Source: WHTX01 sp038255145 (GTDB taxonomy: Bacteria > Actinomycetota > Acidimicrobiia > Acidimicrobiales > CAIXPF01). Taken from it: a stretch of DNA of 38,717 nt. This document shows positions 34,119 to 38,717 of the stretch, one piece after another. The stretch covers positions 1 through 38,717 of the forward strand of contig JBBSLP010000060.1 in NCBI GenBank assembly GCA_038255145.1, given 5' to 3'. The notes under the pieces are model-generated. The model was not told where the DNA came from. It made no database searches and was given only the letters and a program-made list of their open reading frames with translations. Position 1 is the stretch's first letter. Every line of letters starts with the position of its first letter. A program made the position numbers and the translations under genes.

Positions 34119-34397
34119 ATGCCACGAACCCGTGCCCAACTCGACCAGGCAGCCGCAGAGGCTGAGGCGTGGTTGAACTCGCTCGACCCCGATGTCACAC
34201 CGGCTGAGGACGTCGCCGACCTGCGGAGGGTCGGCCTGGCTCTGAACGCTGTGGCTGTCGCTGAGGGCGAGCTCGCCGATGCGGTGGCCGCCGCCCGGGG
34301 TTCGGGACGGTCGTGGGGTGACATCGGTCTCGTGCTGGGAGTTTCGAAGCAGTCAGCCCGCGAGCGGTTCGGCACCGTGAGCACCACCGGTTCCTGA
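34119..34397 (+). CDS. Small putative DNA-binding protein
   Basis: A 92-residue protein. The N-terminal two thirds are helical and acidic (LDQAAAEAEAWLNSLDPDVTPAEDVADLRRVGLALNAVAVAEGELADAVAAARG). The C-terminal SWGDIGLVLGVSKQSARERFG is a helix-turn-helix of the sort that follows 'W.(D/E)IG..LG.(S/T)(R/K)QAA' in many small actinobacterial regulators. ATG 34119 is eight bases after GAGAAGG; an ATG six bases earlier is possible. It stands between the box operon and the reverse dioxygenase operon. A role in controlling them is possible but unproven. Confidence 0.6.
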   Translation: MPRTRAQLDQAAAEAEAWLNSLDPDVTPAEDVADLRRVGLALNAVAVAEGELADAVAAARGSGRSWGDIGLVLGVSKQSARERFGTVSTTGS

Positions 34398-34417
34398 CCG
34401 GTTGCCGGCAGCGTCAC

Positions 34418-35320
34418 CTACCCGGCATTGGCGACGGGGTGGAGGATGCCGGGTCGGAGGCGCTTGCCCGGTGGGGTGTGGCCCCAGTGGCTGCCGGCGT
34501 CGTAGTGGCCGGCGGTCCACGGTTGGGTGGTGTCGATGACCCGGCCGCCGGCGCCGTACTCGATCTCGAAGCCTGAGGGGCTGCGCACGTAGAAGGAGAA
34601 CATCTCGTCGTTCACGTGGCGGCCCAGCGACATGGCCACGGGCAGGTCGTGTGCCCTGACCAGGTCATAGGCCCGGCCGACATCGTCGGGATCGGTCACC
34701 TCGAGCATGAGGTGGTGCACGCCGACCATGTCGGGCACCTCGGCGAAGGCCAGGGTGTGGTGGCGGGGGTTGCAGTGCAGGAAGCGGATGGAGACCCCCA
34801 TCTCCACGTCGTCGGACACCTCGAAGCCGAGGACGTCGACGAAGAACCGGCTGGCCGCCTCCCGGTCGGGCACGAAGAGGACGGCGTGGCCGAGACCGCC
34901 CTCGCCGGTCACGAACGACACCCCGGCCCGCCCGGGGGTGAAGGGCGGCGTACCGGACCGGCGACCGTGGGTGAGCTCGTGGCGGAGGCCGAAGGGGTCG
35001 ATGAACCAGGCCACGGCGTCGACGGCCCGGTCCGCGGCCAGGGCCTCGTCGCCGGGGTGCACGTCGATCCCCTCGGCCGCCAGTGTGGCCGTGGTCGCAG
35101 CCAGGCCCTGGGGACCGTCGACCTCCCAGCCCAGGTAGGCCAGGTCGTCGTTGTCGGCGGGGTGGATGGCGATGCGCCAGGGGGCATCGTCGTTGCGCAG
35201 CCGGACGGCGCCGTCGGGCCCGGGCTCGGTGAGCTCGAGCCCGAGGATGTCGGGCCCGAAGGTCGTCCACTCCTGGGCCCGGGGTGAGGTGAAACCGATG
35301 TAGGCGAGGGAACGGATCAC
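34418..35320 (-). CDS. Extradiol ring-cleavage dioxygenase (HsaC/BphC-like)
   Basis: A 300-residue two-domain type I extradiol dioxygenase, predicted to cut a catechol ring next to the diol. The iron ligands are H145 (GLGHAVLFV), one His of VHH at 202-203, and E254 (GFEIEYGAGG). The catalytic His of NPRHHTLAF (187-188) and GRHVNDEMFSFYV complete the active site. The layout matches 2,3-dihydroxybiphenyl and 3,4-DHSA dioxygenases, so the substrate is a substituted catechol, perhaps from a steroid or biaryl. The GTG start overlaps the stop of the upstream monooxygenase gene (GTGA), so the two are coupled and probably form consecutive steps. Confidence 0.88.
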   Translation of the reverse strand: MIRSLAYIGFTSPRAQEWTTFGPDILGLELTEPGPDGAVRLRNDDAPWRIAIHPADNDDLAYLGWEVDGPQGLAATTATLAAEGIDVHPGDEALAADRAVDAVAWFIDPFGLRHELTHGRRSGTPPFTPGRAGVSFVTGEGGLGHAVLFVPDREAASRFFVDVLGFEVSDDVEMGVSIRFLHCNPRHHTLAFAEVPDMVGVHHLMLEVTDPDDVGRAYDLVRAHDLPVAMSLGRHVNDEMFSFYVRSPSGFEIEYGAGGRVIDTTQPWTAGHYDAGSHWGHTPPGKRLRPGILHPVANAG

Positions 35321-36474
35321 AGGACGATCTCCGGGTTCTCGGTGGCGAGGAGGGCGCCACCGACGGCTTTGGCCAGGGGGTCAGGGACGAGGAAGGCGTG
35401 GCTCAGGGCCGCGTTGAGGTCCTGGTAGCGGGACTGCAGAGGGTGGTCGAGGAAGATGGCCCGGCCCGAGGCGGCGCGCATGAGGTCGCCTGTGGCCTGG
35501 CCGACGAGCTCGCAGGCCCGACAGAGGTTCCACCGGTAGCGACCCCGGTCGGCCATGGTGGGCACGTCACCGGCCTCGGCGCGCGACCACATCTCGACCG
35601 CATCAGCCCGCATGCGGCTGGTGGCGGCGTCGAGGTACCAGACGGCGTCGGCCAGGCGACGTTGGGTGAGGGGGTCCTCGGCCAGCCGGATGCGGGGCGG
35701 GATGGTGCGCCCGGCGGCCTCGCTGATCCAGACGTCGATGAAGCCCCGGGCCGAACCCAGCACCGCAGCGGCCACGGCGGCGTTGAACACCACCGACCAC
35801 GGCAGCCGGTACAGCGGCCCCGGGTTCACGTCCTGTCCGGGCAGGGGGTGGCCGTGGGCGTAATCGAGGTGGGACTGGGTGCGGTGCTCGGGCACGAAGG
35901 CCCGCTCGACGACGATGTCCTTGCTGCCGGTGCCGGCCAGGCCGGCGACGTGCCAGGTGTCGTCGATGCGGTACTGGCCGGCGTGCAGGAGGAAGGAGCG
36001 CAGCTCGGAACGGCCGGTGTCAGCCCGGCGCACCTTGGCCCCCAGGTTGACGCCCCGGCAGTGGTCGCAGCCCGAGGAGAAGGACCACCGGCCCGAGACC
36101 TCGTAGCCGCCATCGACCGGCTCGGCGTGGCCGGTGGGGTTGTAGGACGACGAGTGCATCCGCTCGGGGTCCTCCCCCCACATCTCCTGCTGGGCCTCGT
36201 CGGGGAAGAGGGCCAGCTGCCAGGGGTGCACGCCGATGACCCCGGCCACCCAGCCCGCGGCCGGCGACGCCCGGGACAGCTCGGCCACGGCGTCGAGGAA
36301 GTCGACCAACCGCGCCTCGCCGCCGCCGAAGCGGGCCGGCTGCAGCGCGCGTAGGAATCCACCCTCGAGCAGGGCCTTCCAGCTGCGGTCCGACAGTCGT
36401 CGCAGTTCAGAGCTCTCGGCGTCCGCCGCGGCCAGCTCGGCCGCGATGCGCCTCGCGTCGTCGACCAGTGCCAT
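35317..36474 (-). CDS. Flavin-dependent monooxygenase, acyl-CoA-dehydrogenase fold (HsaA-like)
   Basis: A 385-residue group D flavin monooxygenase expected to hydroxylate a phenol to a catechol with FMNH2 or FADH2 from a separate reductase. Typical features are LRALQPARFGGGEARLVDFLDAVAELSRASPAAGWVAGV near the start, VSGRWSFSSGCDHCRGVNLGA in the middle beta domain, VERAFVPEHRT, and a C-terminal helical bundle. It resembles HsaA, PigM-like and p-hydroxyphenylacetate C2-type oxygenases. Coupling to an HsaC-like dioxygenase supports hydroxylation followed by ring cleavage. ATG 36474 is preceded by GGAGGTGGGG. An HsaB-like reductase is not in the window. Confidence 0.85.
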   Translation of the reverse strand: MALVDDARRIAAELAAADAESSELRRLSDRSWKALLEGGFLRALQPARFGGGEARLVDFLDAVAELSRASPAAGWVAGVIGVHPWQLALFPDEAQQEMWGEDPERMHSSSYNPTGHAEPVDGGYEVSGRWSFSSGCDHCRGVNLGAKVRRADTGRSELRSFLLHAGQYRIDDTWHVAGLAGTGSKDIVVERAFVPEHRTQSHLDYAHGHPLPGQDVNPGPLYRLPWSVVFNAAVAAAVLGSARGFIDVWISEAAGRTIPPRIRLAEDPLTQRRLADAVWYLDAATSRMRADAVEMWSRAEAGDVPTMADRGRYRWNLCRACELVGQATGDLMRAASGRAIFLDHPLQSRYQDLNAALSHAFLVPDPLAKAVGGALLATENPEIVL

Positions 36475-36492
36475 CCCCACCTCCCCCGAGGT

Positions 36493-36541
36493 GCCGCGCC
36501 GGGGACGGTGCCCGGGGCGCGGCCAGTGACCTACGTCGTAG
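36493..36541 (-). promoter_or_regulatory. Hairpin and small palindrome in the leader of the monooxygenase-dioxygenase operon
   Basis: GCCGCGCC (36493-36500) and GGCGCGGC (36516-36523) form an 8-bp stem with a short inner GGG/CCC stem. CTACG-T-CGTAG (36531-36541) lies just beyond and overlaps a possible -10 region on the reverse strand. The palindrome is a candidate repressor site. Confidence 0.4.
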
Positions 36542-36598
36542 CAGGATGTCGCCCCGCCCGCCAGGGTCTCCTGCGTTCGCACCCGTGTCGAGCGGGCC

Positions 36599-36792
36599 TC
36601 ATCCCCCGCCGTCCCGCGGCCGCCGGCCACGCCAGCGGCGCTTGGCCCACACGACGAGGGCGTAGGGCGGTGCGCTGACACCATGTCGCCCCCACTTGAA
36701 CCATCTGATGCCCTGGGTGACGCGCATGGCGAGGACGACGCGGCGACCATGGCCACGGCGAGGTAGCTGAGGATCCTCAGGCCGGTCTCCAT
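36599..36792 (-). pseudogene. Possible frameshifted small membrane protein
   Basis: One frame gives METGLRILSYLAVAMVA, a membrane-helix start, and the adjacent frame continues VVLAMRVTQGIRWFKWGRHG with a basic tail to a TGA at 36599. Joined by a one-base shift near 36740 they make a roughly 65-residue single-pass protein like small actinobacterial membrane proteins. It is either a decayed gene or a chance reading. The surrounding 546 bases (36475-37020) contain no other recognisable gene. Confidence 0.3.
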
Positions 36793-36901
36793 CTACGTGG
36801 TTGTGTCGCGGGGCCGCTTGCGCCAACGGCCGACTCGACCTCAGCGTCCGTCACCCGCCCTCCTCTGCTCGCGTGGCTCGGCATGGGCTTGGTTCCCAGA
36901 T

Positions 36902-36913
36902 GACGTGAACGTC
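36902..36913. promoter_or_regulatory. Small palindrome upstream of the DszC-like gene
   Basis: GACGT-GA-ACGTC has perfect 5-base arms about 110 bases before ATG 37021. It could be an operator. Palindromes of this size occur by chance. Confidence 0.25.
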
Positions 36914-37020
36914 GAGTCGATGTCAGACTTCACCCTGGGGCTGGCGTGACTGAAGATGTGGCCGAGCACCGGCCGGGCCGACCTCCGGCCGCGCCGCCAC
37001 ACCAGCTCAGGAGACCTGCG

Positions 37021-38241
37021 ATGACGTCGAGTCCGGTGACCATCAACCCGCCGCTCGTCCCCGGATCCGCCGAGTTCGAATCGTTGCTCCTGGCTGTCGG
37101 TGAGGGCGCGGCCCGACGAGACCGCGAGCGCGAGGCGCCGTTCGACGCGGTCAAGGCGGTGGCCGCCGCCGGGCTCGGCCGCCTGCGCATCCCGGTGGCG
37201 GAAGGCGGCGCCGGTGTGTCCGTCCGGGCCCTGTTCGACGTGATCATCGAGCTGGCCCGGGCCGACTCCAACGTCGCCCACGTGCTGCGCACCCACTACT
37301 CGTTCGTGGAGAAGCAGCTGCCCCGGCGCCCTTCGCCGGCCCGTGACGCCGCCATCGCCCTGGTGAACAGCGGCGCCGTCATCGGCAACGCGGTGAGCGA
37401 GAAGGGCTCCAAACCGGTCGGTCCCTACTTCTCGACGATGCTCACCCCGCTGGAGGGCGGCGGCTACCGGCTCGACGGCGAGAAGTACTACTCGACGGGG
37501 ACCATGTACTCGGACTGGATCCAGGTGATGGCCGCCACCCCGACCGGCGACATCGCCGCCGCCCTCGTCCCTGTCGATCGTGACGGGGTGACCGTGCTCG
37601 ACGACTGGGACGGTTTCGGTCAGCGCCTCACGGCCACGGGCTCGACCCGGTTCGAGCACGTGCTCGTGGCCGACGACGAGGTCAACGTGCTGGGTCCGCC
37701 CGAGAGCTCGCCGTCCGAGACGTACCAGAACGCGTTCCTCCAGCTCTACCTGCAGGCGGTCACCACCGGCATCCTGCTGGCCGTGAGCGACGACGCCGTG
37801 CGCCTCCTGCAGGGACGGTCCCGGAACTTCAGCCACGCCCCCAGTGCGGTGCCGGCGACCGACCCCCACCTGCTCGCCGTGGTCGGCGAGATCTCGGCCG
37901 ACGCCTTCGCCGCCCGTGCCGTCGTCGCCGCCGCGGCCGACGCCATCGACGCGGCGGCCAGCGCGGCGGCCGCCCGGGCCCCGGAGGCGACGAAGCTCGC
38001 CGTTGCCGCCCAGCTGGCCGCAGCCCAAGCCAAGGTCTTCATCGACGGGTTCGCCCCGGCCACCGCCGCCCGGCTGTTCGACGTGGGCGGGGCGTCGGCG
38101 ACGAGCACGGAGCTGAACCTCGACCGGCACTGGCGCAACATCCGCACCGTCTCCACCCACAACCCGACGATGCTCAAGGCCGCGGCTGTAGGGGACCTGC
38201 TGGTCAACGGCACCGTCTTCCCCAACAACGGCTACTTCTGA
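37021..38241 (+). CDS. DszC/SfnB-like flavin monooxygenase or acyl-CoA dehydrogenase
   Basis: A 406-residue protein of the acyl-CoA dehydrogenase fold. VKAVAAAGLGRLRIPVAEGGAGVSVRALFDVIIELARADSNVAHVLRTHYSFVE and GNAVSEKGSKPVGPYFSTMLTPLEGGGYRLDGEKYYSTGTMYSDWI are typical of the DszC, SfnB and NtaA-related branch, which oxidise sulfur or nitrogen compounds with reduced flavin. C-terminal LFDVGGASATSTELNLDRHWRNIRTVSTHNP has the RHWRN(I/A)R(T/V) signature of that branch. ATG 37021 lies seven bases after AGGAGA; an upstream in-frame GTG (36946) is less likely. It diverges from the HsaA/HsaC-like operon. The substrate is unknown. Confidence 0.85.
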   Translation: MTSSPVTINPPLVPGSAEFESLLLAVGEGAARRDREREAPFDAVKAVAAAGLGRLRIPVAEGGAGVSVRALFDVIIELARADSNVAHVLRTHYSFVEKQLPRRPSPARDAAIALVNSGAVIGNAVSEKGSKPVGPYFSTMLTPLEGGGYRLDGEKYYSTGTMYSDWIQVMAATPTGDIAAALVPVDRDGVTVLDDWDGFGQRLTATGSTRFEHVLVADDEVNVLGPPESSPSETYQNAFLQLYLQAVTTGILLAVSDDAVRLLQGRSRNFSHAPSAVPATDPHLLAVVGEISADAFAARAVVAAAADAIDAAASAAAARAPEATKLAVAAQLAAAQAKVFIDGFAPATAARLFDVGGASATSTELNLDRHWRNIRTVSTHNPTMLKAAAVGDLLVNGTVFPNNGYF

Positions 38242-38259
38242 CCCTGGCGCGGCTTCGGG

Positions 38260-38556
38260 TCACCCCAACGAATCGAGCGTCGCCCGGACGTCGGCTGTGA
38301 GCTGGTACAGGTCGAGCGAGCTCTCATCAGTCGGGTCGAAGGGGTGGAACCCGAGCCTCTCCCACCACGACCTGGCTGACTCGTCCAATGCGGTCACGAC
38401 GACAGCTCCGCAGGCGGCCTGCTGATTGAGCTCGACCGCCGTGGCGAGCACGTGGGCGACGAGTGCAGTGCCTACGTCGAGCCCGGACACCGAGCGGTCG
38501 ACCGCAAGCCGGCGGACGAGGAGAGCGGGTATCGGGTCCGGTGATTGCTTCGTCAC
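38260..38556 (-). CDS. Short GNAT-type acetyltransferase, possibly truncated toxin
   Basis: The 98-residue product (GTG 38556) begins with LLVRRLAVDRSVSGLDVGTALVAHVLATAV, which corresponds to the acetyl-CoA-binding motif A of TacT-like GNAT toxins (...LGRLAVDRSxQGxGLGxALL). It ends ARSWWERLGFHPFDPTD, the usual motif B. The Q/RxxGxG/A core is altered to GLDVG. Full-length relatives have about 70 more N-terminal residues, and none are recognisable upstream. No antitoxin gene is next to it. It is either a minimal GNAT domain or a 5'-truncated remnant. Confidence 0.5.
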   Translation of the reverse strand: MTKQSPDPIPALLVRRLAVDRSVSGLDVGTALVAHVLATAVELNQQAACGAVVVTALDESARSWWERLGFHPFDPTDESSLDLYQLTADVRATLDSLG

Positions 38557-38580
38557 TGGTCGGCCGCCCGGGTGAGGGTC

Positions 38581-38717
38581 ATGATGGCTTGCGTGCATCC
38601 GGTCGTGGGGGCCTGCCTCGTGCTGCTGCTGGTGGGGGCTGTGCTCGCCCTGAGGTGGGGGCATCTCGCCGTCGAGGCGCCGCCACCGGCTGACCGGGTG
38701 AGCTTCGCGGGACAGGT
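38581..38717 (+). CDS. N-terminus of a membrane protein, cut by window edge
   Basis: A frame from ATG 38581, preceded by GGTGAGG, encodes MMACVHPVVGACLVLLLVGAVLALRWG, a single hydrophobic helix, and runs open to the end of the window. Divergence from the GNAT frame leaves only 24 bases between starts. Too little is present to name it. Confidence 0.4.
   Translation, partial: MMACVHPVVGACLVLLLVGAVLALRWGHLAVEAPPPADRVSFAGQ

Overview
This is a very GC-rich chromosomal window from an actinobacterium. The gene content and order (radA-disA, clpC, SigR/RsrA-type pair, TrmH-family methyltransferase after ispF, leaderless starts) and Thr-rich TTTT linkers suggest a member of the Acidimicrobiia (Iamia/Ilumatobacter-like). 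That placement is inference from protein character, not from a search.

Region 1 (1-3139) is the right end of a decayed integrated element. It has the tail of a DDE transposase and a likely insertion-sequence end, a severed C-terminal gene remnant, an HUH (rolling-circle) replication initiator, a VOC-fold gene bracketed by two 73-bp near-copies of the rep 3' end, and a TTTT-repeat protein. It stops at a displaced 3' half of a tRNA-Thr(CGT), the usual scar of tRNA-targeted integration. The geometry places the element to the left of the scar. No integrase is visible in the window.

Region 2 (3210-14189) is regulation and housekeeping. It holds a multi-GAF SpoIIE phosphatase fused to an anti-sigma-type kinase domain, an MFS transporter, an ECF sigma factor with an overlapping zinc anti-sigma factor, two very small proteins, a zincin-type metalloprotease, tilS, a catalytically dead phosphatase-fold protein, mutM, and (reverse) a polyprenyl diphosphate synthase.

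Region 3 (14400-25216) is core functions: clpC with a double-hairpin terminator, a lipoprotein-membrane-HAD-like fusion whose HAD catalytic motifs are lost, ppa (reverse), radA, disA, a reverse Crp-family regulator, a fused ispDF, and rlmB. This resembles the radA-disA-carD-ispD-ispF-cysS-rlmB neighbourhood of other actinobacteria, but carD and cysS are absent and a Crp-type gene lies in between.

Region 4 (25295-38717) is a catabolic block. It has an enoyl-CoA hydratase, a pirin, two VOC proteins, and the benzoyl-CoA epoxidation ('box') route: benzoate-CoA ligase, BoxC and BoxB, with an alpha/beta hydrolase behind them. Next comes a translationally coupled HsaA-like flavin monooxygenase and HsaC/BphC-like extradiol dioxygenase, and divergently a DszC/SfnB-like monooxygenase. 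BoxA, the reductase partner of BoxB, is not in the window. The right edge has a short GNAT-type acetyltransferase and the start of a membrane protein.

A recurring feature is a TAnnnT-like -10 box 6-9 bases in front of the start codon at about ten genes, indicating frequent leaderless transcripts.
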